The notes below the pieces were generated by a model. The model was not told the DNA's origin and ran no database searches. It saw nothing but the letters and a program-made list of their open reading frames with translations. Shown here piece after piece: positions 16,172 through 25,043 of a stretch of DNA of 49,740 bases. Location: IMG/VR virus record IMGVR_UViG_3300033571_011171, positions 1 to 49,740 of that record; one strand, written 5' to 3'. This DNA comes from a virus. Position 1 is the first letter of the stretch; each line of letters begins with the position of its first letter. The translations under genes were made by a program, and so were the position numbers.

Positions 16172-16686
16172 CGCACCAGCATCAGTTTGGAGAATTCTTC
16201 GTGCGACTGCCCGTCGTTGCCCGTCCATTCGATCATGACCAGGTACAGCCCAACCATCGCGTTGCTGCCGTCCCAATAACCTGACGGTGTGTTCCAGTTC
16301 GCCATCAGCCCACCCTCAGATGAGAAGATCGAAACTTCGAACTGCTTCACGTTGTGGGTGTAGATCGCAAACTTCTCATTCAGTCCGTCAGCGTTCGGGG
16401 TGAACGTGTTGGGCACATAGATGTACGGTGTGCCTCCCTTCACTACGGTCGCGCTGTTCGACGTTGAGGTGTCTGAGTTGTGAGAAACTGCCTTCACGCG
16501 ATACTTCACGGGCAGCTGTGCCGATGCGATGCAGGATAGGACGAACAGCCCTATGCCGATCAGGATAATCCGTGAAATGAACTGAGCACGCGCCACGTTC
16601 GGGTTGATGTACTTTTTGCCGTACTGGCTCCGAATAACAATCCCGCGTTGGGCTTTCTTCGGTCTTTTGTAAACGTCCTTTACCAT
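16168..16686 (-). CDS. Secreted or anchored protein with gliding-motility CHU_C (type B, T9SS) C-terminal domain
   Basis: 172 residues. The N-terminal region is long and basic (1-39), then a hydrophobic helix (38-50) and a possible cleavage at ASA/Q (54-57) or a lipobox-like VLSC ending at Cys52. Residues 88-172 match the CHU_C pattern: VPNTFTPNADGLNEKF, then FEVSIFSSEGG, WDG at 138-140, GLYLVMIEW and a final LMLVR. In Bacteroidota this domain ends proteins exported by the type IX secretion system. Here it lies between baseplate hub gpD and spike gpV and is coupled to gpV. Whether it is a virion part or is exported is unknown. Confidence 0.8.
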   Translation of the reverse strand: MVKDVYKRPKKAQRGIVIRSQYGKKYINPNVARAQFISRIILIGIGLFVLSCIASAQLPVKYRVKAVSHNSDTSTSNSATVVKGGTPYIYVPNTFTPNADGLNEKFAIYTHNVKQFEVSIFSSEGGLMANWNTPSGYWDGSNAMVGLYLVMIEWTGNDGQSHEEFSKLMLVR

Positions 16687-16688
16687 GA

Positions 16689-17819
16689 TTAGTAAGAATT
16701 TGGTGTGCCTCCATATCGCGTAACCTTGGAGGCTTTAGGTTTTTGATTTGCGGATGATGTTCCCTGCACTCGTTTGAGCGTTGCAGAGGTTGAATATCCA
16801 CCCGAACGTGTGAACGTGTGAGTGGATTCGGTGATGCTCCACCTGCCCGACATTCGACCGAATCCAGTCAGGTCGATGTTATTCCCGGCACAGATCAACG
16901 GATCACCATACACGGTGATATCACCTTCGTATTCTTTGGTGTTCGCCCGATACAGCGCAGCCTGTGCCTTCGCGTCGGCTTGTGCTTCGTTCTCCACCTT
17001 GTCTTTTATTTGCAGAACGTCGGCTGAATTGCCGAAGTCGCCCACGTATTCCTTGAACGTTTCCGAATTCACTGAGCCTTTCAGGAAGTCAGGCACCATG
17101 CCCTCGACGGGCTGGTAAACCGATTGCACCACCTTGTCCGTGTCGGGATTCTTCCAGGCAGCCTGTGCACCTGCGTAAGTCTTCACCGACTTGTGGCGCA
17201 ATGACCATCTGCTCACGTCGGTTTTGTCGATCGAGAGCGATGCAGCGCGCTTCTCGAGCTGCTGCTGGTCAGTGAATACCATCTTGTCCGATCGCACGCT
17301 GAAAACGATGCCATAGCCTTGTGCCACGCGTTTGAGGAACTCGAGGTCAGTTTCCCGATTCTGAGAAATCCGCTTGTGCACCAGCTGGGCATTCTTCCCG
17401 AACACGCCCTCAACGCTCAGCCCGTTCTTCGCTGCGATCTTGTCAGCGAGCTGTTTCACGGTAACGTTTTCGAACGCTGTCATTCGCTTGGTGCGGAGTG
17501 CCTTTTTGATTCCCGTCGCCTGTCCGCGGATGTTCACGGTATCAGGTGGACCTGAGAGCTCAATCTCATCGACCTCGAACGCGCCTGCCTTCACCTGCTG
17601 GTTGCCGAACCCTATCCATAGCTCCATCTTGTCGCCCTTGGTCGGGTACCAACTGCCCTGCCACAACAGCTTCGAATCCTCGAGCTGAATGTCGATCTCG
17701 TCCGATTCCCCTTCGATCTTATCCGTGTAGGTAAGCGAGATTAGGTACGGAGCAATATCGTTGGTAATGTTCTTACCAGCGTAGAGCAGTTTAAATTTCG
17801 GCTGTGGTGCGGTGCTCAT
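16689..17819 (-). CDS. Baseplate hub protein D
   Basis: 376 residues of the P2 gpD/Mu gp44 hub family: KNITNDIAPYLISLTYTDK near the N-terminus, WIGFGNQQVKAGAFEVDEIE, RTKRMTAFENVTVKQLADKI and RETDLEFLKRVAQGYGIVF. It forms the trimeric hub that joins the tube end to the spike. The 3' end contains a Ser/Gly/Lys-rich tail. It is followed by the unusual sorting-domain gene where P2-like phages have nothing comparable. Confidence 0.92.
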   Translation of the reverse strand: MSTAPQPKFKLLYAGKNITNDIAPYLISLTYTDKIEGESDEIDIQLEDSKLLWQGSWYPTKGDKMELWIGFGNQQVKAGAFEVDEIELSGPPDTVNIRGQATGIKKALRTKRMTAFENVTVKQLADKIAAKNGLSVEGVFGKNAQLVHKRISQNRETDLEFLKRVAQGYGIVFSVRSDKMVFTDQQQLEKRAASLSIDKTDVSRWSLRHKSVKTYAGAQAAWKNPDTDKVVQSVYQPVEGMVPDFLKGSVNSETFKEYVGDFGNSADVLQIKDKVENEAQADAKAQAALYRANTKEYEGDITVYGDPLICAGNNIDLTGFGRMSGRWSITESTHTFTRSGGYSTSATLKRVQGTSSANQKPKASKVTRYGGTPNSY

Positions 17820-17840
17820 TTAATCAGGCTGTGGCAGTTC

Positions 17841-18095
17841 TCATCGTTTCCAGGGTGGCAACAACTCAGTATCTGTGAGGATTTCTGCGCGCTCAATAAT
17901 CGGAATTTTTATCCGAATTCCAGCAGGAAATTTCTTGTAAATCGCAACCGATGGATTCTCCTCCATGATGTACTGAAATGCATTCAACTTACGCCCGTCC
18001 GGTACAGTGATCTGCCCGACAGTGCCGTAAGCCTTCCACGCGATGGTGTCCCATCGGTCGCCCTGCAGCGTTACGTATTGGGTGAACTGGCTCAT
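17841..18095 (-). CDS. Tail protein X (LysM-like)
   Basis: 84 residues of the P2 gpX family, a LysM-type fold: GDRWDTIAWKAYGTVGQ, ending in PAGIRIKIPII. Thought to help assemble hub and tube on peptidoglycan-like fold scaffolds. Its start overlaps the gpU gene by 4 bp. Confidence 0.9.
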   Translation of the reverse strand: MSQFTQYVTLQGDRWDTIAWKAYGTVGQITVPDGRKLNAFQYIMEENPSVAIYKKFPAGIRIKIPIIERAEILTDTELLPPWKR

Positions 18096-18955
18096 TCGAC
18101 TACGGTTCTAAGGGCAGCCAACACCGCCAACGGTGCTGCTGCTGCGTTCAATTCCTGAATTCCTGTTTGCATCTGCCCGTTCACAGAGGTCACATCGTCG
18201 ATCGAGGTGATCGGCATCAGTGCGCCCATCTGCAGAGCGGTATTGTTCAGCGCGTTCGCTTTGGCTGGCAGCTGCTGCGCTGACTGGCTCAGAGCTTGGT
18301 ACTGGCTCACCCGAGATTGGATGTTCGCTGAACCCTGCGCTGCCTTTTGGCTCAACCGTGCAATGGTTGCCTGTGCACGCTGAACAGTGGTCAGACCCTT
18401 GTTCAGCAAGTCCACCGTGCGGTTGATCTCCGCTGTCGCTGAGCCAACCTCAACCACGTCGCCCATCACCAGGTTCACAGGGTTCGATGCCTGTGGAATG
18501 AACTGAGTGGGCAGCGGCTTGATCTCTTGGAACGCGAATGCCGCGGCTTTTGCTGCCAGCTCCTTCGAACCGAGTTTGTCAGGGTCGAAAAACTCTTTCA
18601 GCTTCACCGTGAGTTGGAGCTCCACCAGCTCACCATTGGGGCTGGTCTGTTTCTGCTCCCGTTCGATCGAGCAAACCACGTACTCACCTGCCACCTCTCC
18701 CGTGCCGTAGATCAGCGGAACGATCGTTCCTGTTCGGGTGTATTCCCGAAGCTGCCTGAGCACCTGAGCAGGCTCACAGAATGAATTGTGCAGGAGCATT
18801 CCCAGCTGGATTTCCTCGAGCTGGTCGCCCATCTTCTGCAACCGTGGCTTGTTCAGAATAACGTCGTGCTGAGCGTAGTTCGCCTCATCCTTACCGGAGA
18901 AGCTCGACGGTCCCAGCAGGTTCGAAAATTCAATATCTCCGAGTGTCGCGTACAT
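18092..18955 (-). CDS. Tail protein U with C-terminal extension
   Basis: Residues 1-135 fit P2 gpU (MYATLGDIEFSNLLGPSSF, HNSFCEPAQVLRQLREYTRTG, GTGEVAGEYVVCSIEREQK), a protein at the tube/baseplate junction. Residues 140-287 form an additional helical, Ala/Gln-rich part (for example LNKGLTTVQRAQATIARLSQ) which is longer than in P2 and resembles Mu-type gp43 relatives. It follows the tape measure by 2 bp. Confidence 0.85.
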   Translation of the reverse strand: MYATLGDIEFSNLLGPSSFSGKDEANYAQHDVILNKPRLQKMGDQLEEIQLGMLLHNSFCEPAQVLRQLREYTRTGTIVPLIYGTGEVAGEYVVCSIEREQKQTSPNGELVELQLTVKLKEFFDPDKLGSKELAAKAAAFAFQEIKPLPTQFIPQASNPVNLVMGDVVEVGSATAEINRTVDLLNKGLTTVQRAQATIARLSQKAAQGSANIQSRVSQYQALSQSAQQLPAKANALNNTALQMGALMPITSIDDVTSVNGQMQTGIQELNAAAAPLAVLAALRTVVE

Positions 18956-18957
18956 GG

Positions 18958-21027
18958 TTAGTATGATCGTGCAGAACGTCGTTCTGCGATTTGTCTGAGT
19001 TGGGATTCGATTTCAGGCAGCAGCGAGCGAACAGCGGAACGGATGTCGTCCGCGTTGCCCTGCCCTCCTGGTGCGATGTTCACAGGCACGTTGATCGTGA
19101 TCGTTGCGCCACCACCACCGACAGCAGCACGTGAGTTGATTCCAGCAGATGCAGGAGTGCTCAGTGCCATCACCGATGCAGCAGCAACACCGCGAACGGC
19201 TTTCACCATCGGACCAGGTTTGATGCTTGAGGCGATCGTTTCCACGAATTTGAGTTTGTGCAGGTCGCGCAGTGGTCCAACCTTCGCAGGTGAGAACGGA
19301 AGATAATCGCGGATGCCTTGAATCTTCTCACCCCACCAGCCTTTGAACTCCTCCCATTTGGAGGCGATACCGTCTTTCAGTGAGGTGACAATCTTCTGCC
19401 CTGCTTCGTAGAGTTTAGCAGGGAGCGCGGTAACTTCTGCGATAATCATAGCGAAGAACGCTTGGATATCAGCCCAGTTGTCGATCAACTTACGGATTGC
19501 CCACGCGATCGCGACGATCGGGAAAAATAGTGCTTTCAGCAACGTGAGAACAACCCGTGTTACTCCCGTTGAGCGGTCGAACGCTGCGGTGATCTCCTTC
19601 CATTTCACAACGAGGATTGTTACAGCAGCGATGGCAGCGATGATCGCAACCACTATCCACGTGATCGGGTTCGCCCAAATTGCAGCGTTCCACGCCCACT
19701 GAATCGCGGTGCCGATCTTAGTCGCGTTGTTGAACAGGATCAGTCCAGCCTTCGCAGCCGTCCACGCTCCGTGAACGTAGTAGGTTATCCCTCCCACAAT
19801 CAGCAGCGCAGCTCCCAGCGCCATCACCGTACCGATGAACGCGAACACGTTCGGGTACTCCTCCGCGAACGCCTTAACAGCGTTGGTCAGAGTGCCGAAT
19901 CCTTCTGCGAGGGTTTTCAGCATCGGTGCCAGGGATGCGCCCATGGCAGCCAGCATGTTCGTGAAGTTACCCGTTGCCGCCTCCCACGTGTTGGTCAGCG
20001 TGCCGAGTTGCTTGTCCACCTTGTCGTTCAAGGTAGCTTGGTTCTCCATCCCCTGACGGAGCTTGTCGAACCCTGCCACACCGTTGTTGATCAGCGTTTG
20101 CAGCATCTGTGCATCCTGCCCACCACCAGTGAGGGCATTCACCACAGAGGCGCGATCTTCGGCTGAGAACTGACGGAGCCTGTCGAGCTGGAAAATCAGG
20201 TTCTCGATGCCGAGGAATTTCCCATCGCGCATGAACTCGAGCGAAACGCCCAGCCCGTTTGCCGCGGCTTGGGCCTTCGAAATTTTATCGGGGTTCAGGA
20301 TGTTATTCAGGATGGAGGCGAAACCAGTACCAACCGTTTCACCCGACAGACCAGCACGGATGAGTGAGGCGTACAGCACCGACATGGATTTCGAGGCTTC
20401 CAGCCCCTGAATTCCCATCAGTTTCAGCGCACCAGCAGAACGCCCGAAGGCATACTGCATCTCACCCACATCCACGCCCATCTGTTTCGTTCGGGCGATC
20501 GTGTCCATCAGCGCCATGAAGTCGGCATCGGTCGTTCCGGTAGCTTCCTTCATCTTCGCAGCGAACCGTCCAGCCTCCGCGTATGGCATCTCGAGAGCCA
20601 CAGAAAGGTAAGCGGCTGACTTACCTACACCGTCGAGAATCGACTGGGCGGTTACGCCTCCATCGAGCATCGTTTTGAACAGTGTCTGAAAGTCAGCCGT
20701 TGTGCCTGGCAGCTTCGAACCCAAGTCGATAGCGAGCTGGTTCACGGGCTTGAACAGCTTGTCTGTCACACCGCCCGTTCGCATCATGGATGTTTCCAGC
20801 CGAACCGATGCATTCTCCAATTCGGAGAAAGCACTGATTGCTGGTGCCATTGATGCAGCGAGTGCCGTGCCAGCAGCGATCGAAGCCGTGCCGCGCGCGA
20901 AATCGCGTTTCATCGTGTCAGTAAGTGTTCTCAGCCGCGCTTGCGACTTATTCACCGACTGATCGATGATCTTGCTCATGTTATCGACCGCGGATAGCAG
21001 TACCGCGATCTTTAGTGACTTATCCAT
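18958..21027 (-). CDS. Tail tape measure protein
   Basis: 689 residues; sets tail length and passes into the host envelope during DNA injection. The N-terminal coiled coil (1-60) is followed by a TP901-type core (about 70-330, FGRSAGALKLMGIQGLEASK). Hydrophobic segments lie at about 393-485, then amphipathic helices, and a final SRAAVGGGGATITINVPVN segment typical of these proteins. By the usual 0.15 nm per residue the tail would be near 100 nm long (inference). The start overlaps the frameshifted chaperone product. Confidence 0.93.
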   Translation of the reverse strand: MDKSLKIAVLLSAVDNMSKIIDQSVNKSQARLRTLTDTMKRDFARGTASIAAGTALAASMAPAISAFSELENASVRLETSMMRTGGVTDKLFKPVNQLAIDLGSKLPGTTADFQTLFKTMLDGGVTAQSILDGVGKSAAYLSVALEMPYAEAGRFAAKMKEATGTTDADFMALMDTIARTKQMGVDVGEMQYAFGRSAGALKLMGIQGLEASKSMSVLYASLIRAGLSGETVGTGFASILNNILNPDKISKAQAAANGLGVSLEFMRDGKFLGIENLIFQLDRLRQFSAEDRASVVNALTGGGQDAQMLQTLINNGVAGFDKLRQGMENQATLNDKVDKQLGTLTNTWEAATGNFTNMLAAMGASLAPMLKTLAEGFGTLTNAVKAFAEEYPNVFAFIGTVMALGAALLIVGGITYYVHGAWTAAKAGLILFNNATKIGTAIQWAWNAAIWANPITWIVVAIIAAIAAVTILVVKWKEITAAFDRSTGVTRVVLTLLKALFFPIVAIAWAIRKLIDNWADIQAFFAMIIAEVTALPAKLYEAGQKIVTSLKDGIASKWEEFKGWWGEKIQGIRDYLPFSPAKVGPLRDLHKLKFVETIASSIKPGPMVKAVRGVAAASVMALSTPASAGINSRAAVGGGGATITINVPVNIAPGGQGNADDIRSAVRSLLPEIESQLRQIAERRSARSY

Positions 21028-21396
21028 CCTGCGTCGGATTCATTGTGTTGTGGCATCTTACTGCCTCGTTGTGCCAATAGAACAGCGTTTCCGCTGCTAT
21101 ATCCTCAAACTCCCACGGTGGGCGACCGTAGAAATGTCCCAGAAACGCTAACTGTTCTGGGGTGAGGTAAAATTTGAGCCGACCTTAGCCATCAGCTCGA
21201 GAACGTCGCGACCGTCCATGTCGTCGAGGTCTTCCATGAGCACATTGTGCCCGTCGATTTTCACCAGCATCGCAATCAGCGCGAAGGTGATTTTCTCAGT
21301 GTCAGCACCAGCTACACGTTGAGCCTCACGGATGTGACGGCCCTTGAACGGTGCGATTTCAGCGGTCTTACCGCTCGGTAGTGTGAAATTTTCCAT
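21020..21396 (-). CDS. Tail assembly chaperone, -1 frameshift long form (E-E' type)
   Basis: The slippery heptamer A AAT TTT lies at 21175-21169 in the correct zero-frame phase. Slipping by -1 there joins 76 codons of the 82-aa short form to 49 more: YLTPEQLAFLGHFYGRPPWE and on to NTMNPTQDG, stopping at 21020. The -1 segment is open, has tail-chaperone content, and fills the gap to the tape measure exactly as in lambda G/GT, P2 E/E' and Mu 41/42. The long form is expected to bind the tape measure while the short form binds tube subunits. Frameshift efficiency is not readable from sequence. Confidence 0.85.
21148..21396 (-). CDS. Tail assembly chaperone, short form
   Basis: 82 residues from the ATG at 21396 (MENFTLPSG); it is preceded by AATCCACAC, and a longer frame reads into the terminator. 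It is Mu gp41/P2 gpE-like in size, position and content (KGRHIREAQRVAGADTEKI, MLVKIDGHNVLMEDLDDMDG). It keeps the tube protein soluble and guides tube assembly on the tape measure. The zero-frame stop is six codons after the slippery site used for the long form. Confidence 0.88.
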   Translation of the reverse strand: MENFTLPSGKTAEIAPFKGRHIREAQRVAGADTEKITFALIAMLVKIDGHNVLMEDLDDMDGRDVLELMAKVGSNFTSPQNS

Positions 21397-21425
21397 GTGT
21401 GGATTTCTTTGGTTGGGACGAAGAT

Positions 21426-21459
21426 ATAAAAAAAGCCCGTAGGTTTCCCCACGGGCTTT
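21426..21459 (-). terminator. Terminator between tube and chaperone genes
   Basis: Leftward AAAGCCCGT and ACGGGCTTT form a 9-bp stem around GGGGAAACCT, followed by TTTTTTTAT. It would reduce expression of everything downstream of the highly expressed sheath and tube genes, or requires antitermination. Confidence 0.87.
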
Positions 21460-21474
21460 CAAGTAAGGGGAGGA

Positions 21475-21996
21475 TTACGCACCTAACGCCGCACGGATCG
21501 GAGCTAACTTATCAACCCCATCTACGATGTAGATGTTGTTGAGGTAGTCGATCTCGGTGATTATCTCACCATCGATCTCCAATTTCATGTAGGTTGCCGT
21601 GAACTTCTGTGTAAGCTCCACATTGTCGTGCTGCTTGAACGATCCCAGTGGGATGTTTTTCGGCATCACTGTGAGAGCCACACGCCCGTTCAATACCGCG
21701 GTTCTTCCCTCAGAGGTGTAACGCTCCACAGGGAAACGAACCTGAATCTGACGGGCAGTGAAGATGTCGTTGAACTTCTTCGCTACGTCAGGGTAGATCG
21801 CGTTCCATTTGATGGATAACTCCATCTTGTCAAGTCCCGAGGGCAGCTCCATTTTGCCCACCATGCCGATCGCTTTGTGATCAGACATCGCTGCCGAAAT
21901 ATCAGGCAGCATGATTTCTTCTGCGCGCCCAAGCAGGGAGCCTGTACCTGTGAGGTACACATTAGCCTGGGTGACGCGATTTACGTTGATAGCCAT
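21475..21996 (-). CDS. Major tail tube protein
   Basis: 173 residues of the contractile-tail tube family (P2 FII/Mu gp40 type). Segments such as MELPSGLDKMELSIKW and GSFKQHDNVELTQKFTATYMKLEIDG match the beta-sandwich tube fold. It polymerises inside the sheath as the DNA channel. Twelve bases after the sheath gene. Confidence 0.92.
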   Translation of the reverse strand: MAINVNRVTQANVYLTGTGSLLGRAEEIMLPDISAAMSDHKAIGMVGKMELPSGLDKMELSIKWNAIYPDVAKKFNDIFTARQIQVRFPVERYTSEGRTAVLNGRVALTVMPKNIPLGSFKQHDNVELTQKFTATYMKLEIDGEIITEIDYLNNIYIVDGVDKLAPIRAALGA

Positions 21997-22009
21997 TGTT
22001 GTTTACGAA

Positions 22010-23797
22010 TTAGGCGGTTTGCGGAGGGGTGAGCAATGACTGATCGACGAACGATTCGAACGTGATGCGCTCAGCAGGAGTTGGTCCCATGAACACCAGG
22101 TCGAACACGATCTGCCCAGCAGCCAACACGTTGGCAGGGTTTTTCGCAGGGTCGAACTCGCAGCGTGAGCCTTGAATCAACGCACCACGACCGATCAGCG
22201 TGCGCATGAACGCGTTCACTGAATCGAGGATTGCATCGATGGTCACACGGTTGATCGGGTCGAGCGGTTCATCAACGAACTGCAGCATTGCAAGCTCGAT
22301 GGATTCGTGAACGATGTCAGCGATACGACGGATAACGAGGAAGTTCTTCACGTTGGTGTTCGTTGGCCATGCAGCAGAACGGTTACCCCAGGTGCGGAAT
22401 CCTGTGCCGAAGCTCGACGCGTAACAGGTGATACCAGCCTCGTTGAGTTGGTTTGCCTGCGTCGATGCGTCGTTAATCGCAAACGAGATCACACGCTCAG
22501 GGCCTTGAACCCCTTTGATCTCTTTGTTGGACGGTGAAATCCAATACCCGCGCTCATTGTCCGTTGCAGCGATAACGCCAGCAGCGAATTGAGAGTACGG
22601 CTGTAACTCGTTGGCATCCTTCACAGGATTGTAAACCTGCCAGTGTGGGTACAACAACCAAGCACGCTCAGATGAGGTATTGAAGTTGATCGAACCCAAC
22701 GGACCGCGACCTGTGATTGCTCCTGCTACGGTGGTACCGACAGGCGCATCCAACAGCGCGATTGCCTTGTGCTCACTCGCCACTGCGAGCATTTCGGTCG
22801 CAACGGTGTTCAGTGAGCTGTAACCAGGTGTGATGAGGATTTTCGGCTTGAACCCGTACATGTTGTACGCGTCCTTGAACAGCTTCATCCCTGTTTTCAC
22901 GCCAGTGTCGCTGGCGATCGTTCCGATCAGGCGCGATGCGTTGATCGTAGATGCGTCGAACTTGCGGTATGATACCTTCAATGTCGCGCCCTCAGCGATG
23001 GTGCTGGTAGCTGCGAGGATTGAGATATTACCCAGCTCGTCGATGGTGTAGTCAGTCCCTGCGGTGTACACGATGTCTGCATCGGTAGCGGTTACGCCAC
23101 CTGAGAAGTTCGTCGCGGTACCTGCAATCGTTCCTGTTACGGTCGGAGTAAGTACGGTGCCATTTGCACCAGCTCCTGAGCCAACAGGCGCAGTGATGGT
23201 CACAACAGCCCCAACAGCAGCAGCGGTGTAACCGTGTGTGCTAGTGCCAGCGTTGATTGAATCAGCGATGTCACCAGCGAGCTGAGTGGTCGTACGGTTT
23301 GAACCAAGCGTCAGGTTAAACAGCGCAGTCGAGCCAGCAGCGAGTGACGCGGCATTGCCCGAAGCTCCACCAGTGCTAACGGTGTACGTTGCGGTCGCAC
23401 GCGTTTCAGGCGTTGCCGTTCCACCTCCATCAGAGGTAAGGACAATCGTGCCGAACGGAGCGAACGCGGTCTTCGCAGCGCGGTTTTCAACCTCCACTTC
23501 CTCGTCCGTTACGGCAGTGGTGAAGGTGTTAGACGTGGTATCAGCGACATTCACAACAAGCACGGTGCCTGCACCTTGCTTGAAGATCGCTTCCAACGCC
23601 TGTGGGATAGTGAACCCGTCGATTTGCTGACCAAACTGGGCAGCCTCTACGGCATTGTTGACAACGGTGAGCGCCTGAAACGGACCTTTCGGAGCAGAAC
23701 CCACCAGTCCGATAACAGCGGATTTAACCACTCGGACAGGGACAGGTCCCCTCTTAAGTTCGATCGTTTCGACGCCGTGCAAGAAATTTGCTGACAT
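22010..23797 (-). CDS. Contractile tail sheath protein
   Basis: 595 residues. The N-terminus (GVETIELKRGPVPVRVVKSA, IGLVGSAPKGP) and the C-terminal half (LNEAGITCYASSFGTGFRTW, FLVIRRIADIVHESIELAM, QGSRCEFDPAKNPANVLAAG) are classic sheath. About residues 115-236 are a Gly/Ala/Thr-rich beta domain (INAGTSTHGYTAAAVGAVVT) inserted into the fold; it should face outward on the tail. Confirms a myovirus-type particle. Confidence 0.95.
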   Translation of the reverse strand: MSANFLHGVETIELKRGPVPVRVVKSAVIGLVGSAPKGPFQALTVVNNAVEAAQFGQQIDGFTIPQALEAIFKQGAGTVLVVNVADTTSNTFTTAVTDEEVEVENRAAKTAFAPFGTIVLTSDGGGTATPETRATATYTVSTGGASGNAASLAAGSTALFNLTLGSNRTTTQLAGDIADSINAGTSTHGYTAAAVGAVVTITAPVGSGAGANGTVLTPTVTGTIAGTATNFSGGVTATDADIVYTAGTDYTIDELGNISILAATSTIAEGATLKVSYRKFDASTINASRLIGTIASDTGVKTGMKLFKDAYNMYGFKPKILITPGYSSLNTVATEMLAVASEHKAIALLDAPVGTTVAGAITGRGPLGSINFNTSSERAWLLYPHWQVYNPVKDANELQPYSQFAAGVIAATDNERGYWISPSNKEIKGVQGPERVISFAINDASTQANQLNEAGITCYASSFGTGFRTWGNRSAAWPTNTNVKNFLVIRRIADIVHESIELAMLQFVDEPLDPINRVTIDAILDSVNAFMRTLIGRGALIQGSRCEFDPAKNPANVLAAGQIVFDLVFMGPTPAERITFESFVDQSLLTPPQTA

Positions 23798-23800
23798 TGC

Positions 23801-24115
23801 TTATTGAGGGTTAGAATTTGACTTGTTTTCGGCTGCGGCTTTCGCAGTCGGTTTTGGCTTCTCAGCCTTTGGTGCCTTCGGCTCTTTTGGAGCTTTCGGA
23901 GCAGCTGGTTTTCTCGGTGCTGCGGCTTTCGTTTCCTTCGGAGCTTCTGCTACGAACGGAGCTTGCCCAGGCACTCGAAACAACAGCCCCTGTGCTTCCA
24001 GCGACTGAATGTGAGCGTTATCCTCAGGCAAGTCATATTCGTTGCCGTGATTTAGGATGAACTCCTCACCTTCGCTCAGAGTGAGGCTTGTGGTAATACG
24101 AGAAATGTATCTCAT
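23801..24115 (-). CDS. Small tail protein with Ala/Pro/Lys-rich tail (104 aa)
   Basis: Residues 1-50 are a compact domain (EEFILNHGNEYDLPEDNAHI); residues 55-104 consist of KAPKEPKAPKAEKPK-type low-complexity repeats, highly basic and probably disordered. Its place between the gp37-like terminator and the sheath matches Mu gp38, but no sequence signature supports that. Overlaps the upstream gene by 4 bp. Confidence 0.7.
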   Translation of the reverse strand: MRYISRITTSLTLSEGEEFILNHGNEYDLPEDNAHIQSLEAQGLLFRVPGQAPFVAEAPKETKAAAPRKPAAPKAPKEPKAPKAEKPKPTAKAAAENKSNSNPQ

Positions 24116-24615
24116 GATGTTGGTACTGGATTAGAGGGATTTTGAACGTACTCGTTGAACGTAACCGACTGAACCGTCGGAATGTTCGGGTCTTCTTCGT
24201 AGTGCTCAACAACACGTGTCCATGTGTTGAGAACCATCGCATACTCCCAAACAGAACCAAGATAGCGACTGAACATAAGACCACCGCTTACAAAATCATC
24301 GCAGTCGGTGATGTCTTTTCCTATCAGTAGCTTTCGGCATCTGTTGTGTAGATCGGAAATACCAAACGCGCCCGAAATCTGTGTTGCTTGAATCATCAGG
24401 TGAAATGTTACATCCATATCCTGAACGATATTTCCAGCTGACTTCACATCTCCCCGCGGCTTCGCTTCAAAAAACAAGACCGACACGCGGCCTCTATTTG
24501 GAATCGGACGATTGTACTCACCCTGAACCTCTGCAAGAGCTTCGACCTCAACTTTTAATTGAGCCAGTGGCGCAAGTATCTGTTTGATCTCGTCGATGTA
24601 CTTTTCGATTCTCAT
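24112..24615 (-). CDS. Mu gp37-like (DUF1834) tail terminator candidate
   Basis: 167 residues resembling the Mu gp37 family: an N-terminal helix (MRIEKYIDEIKQILAPLAQL) and a beta-rich body with RVSVLFFEAKPRG and DVTFHLMIQATQ. Proteins at this place cap the tube end for head joining. Overlaps both neighbours by 4 bp. Confidence 0.75.
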   Translation of the reverse strand: MRIEKYIDEIKQILAPLAQLKVEVEALAEVQGEYNRPIPNRGRVSVLFFEAKPRGDVKSAGNIVQDMDVTFHLMIQATQISGAFGISDLHNRCRKLLIGKDITDCDDFVSGGLMFSRYLGSVWEYAMVLNTWTRVVEHYEEDPNIPTVQSVTFNEYVQNPSNPVPTS

Positions 24616-25040
24616 GGTACGTATTCTTCGTCGATTGGTTTTTCCGTCGGTATTTCTGCCACTGGCACAAGGTCAGCCTTCAACGTGTCCCCGTCGTGCA
24701 GAGGGTCCACCTGTCGAACCTGGAACTTGCCGATTTCAATTCCGCTCCCGAATTGGGTAAGCGTCACGTACTCGTCGTTTCCATTACGAACAGATTCCAT
24801 CAGTCCGATGAACTGCCCTTTCAGGTATTCCATTGAATGCATCAAGGGCATGAACCCAAGCTGGTTCACTCCTGAACCCAGCTCTGTGAGTTCTTCCTCC
24901 TTCGCAGGAGATTTGTAATGAACACGTGCCGTCAGTGGCTCAGGCACTGAATCGTCCGACGGCATCCACGAACAATCGTACCCCATCACATTAGTTGTGG
25001 TGGAGAACACTGTCCGTTTGATGCCGTCGAATAGATTCAT
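24612..25040 (-). CDS. Head-completion or neck protein (142 aa), putative
   Basis: Beta-rich 142-residue protein (CSWMPSDDSVPEPLTARVHY, MHSMEYLKGQFIGLMES). Its place between the decoration protein and the gp37-like protein is where lambda-type heads encode gpFII-like or Mu-type gp36-like connectors. Function inferred from order only. Confidence 0.68.
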   Translation of the reverse strand: MNLFDGIKRTVFSTTTNVMGYDCSWMPSDDSVPEPLTARVHYKSPAKEEELTELGSGVNQLGFMPLMHSMEYLKGQFIGLMESVRNGNDEYVTLTQFGSGIEIGKFQVRQVDPLHDGDTLKADLVPVAEIPTEKPIDEEYVP

Positions 25041-25043
25041 CGG

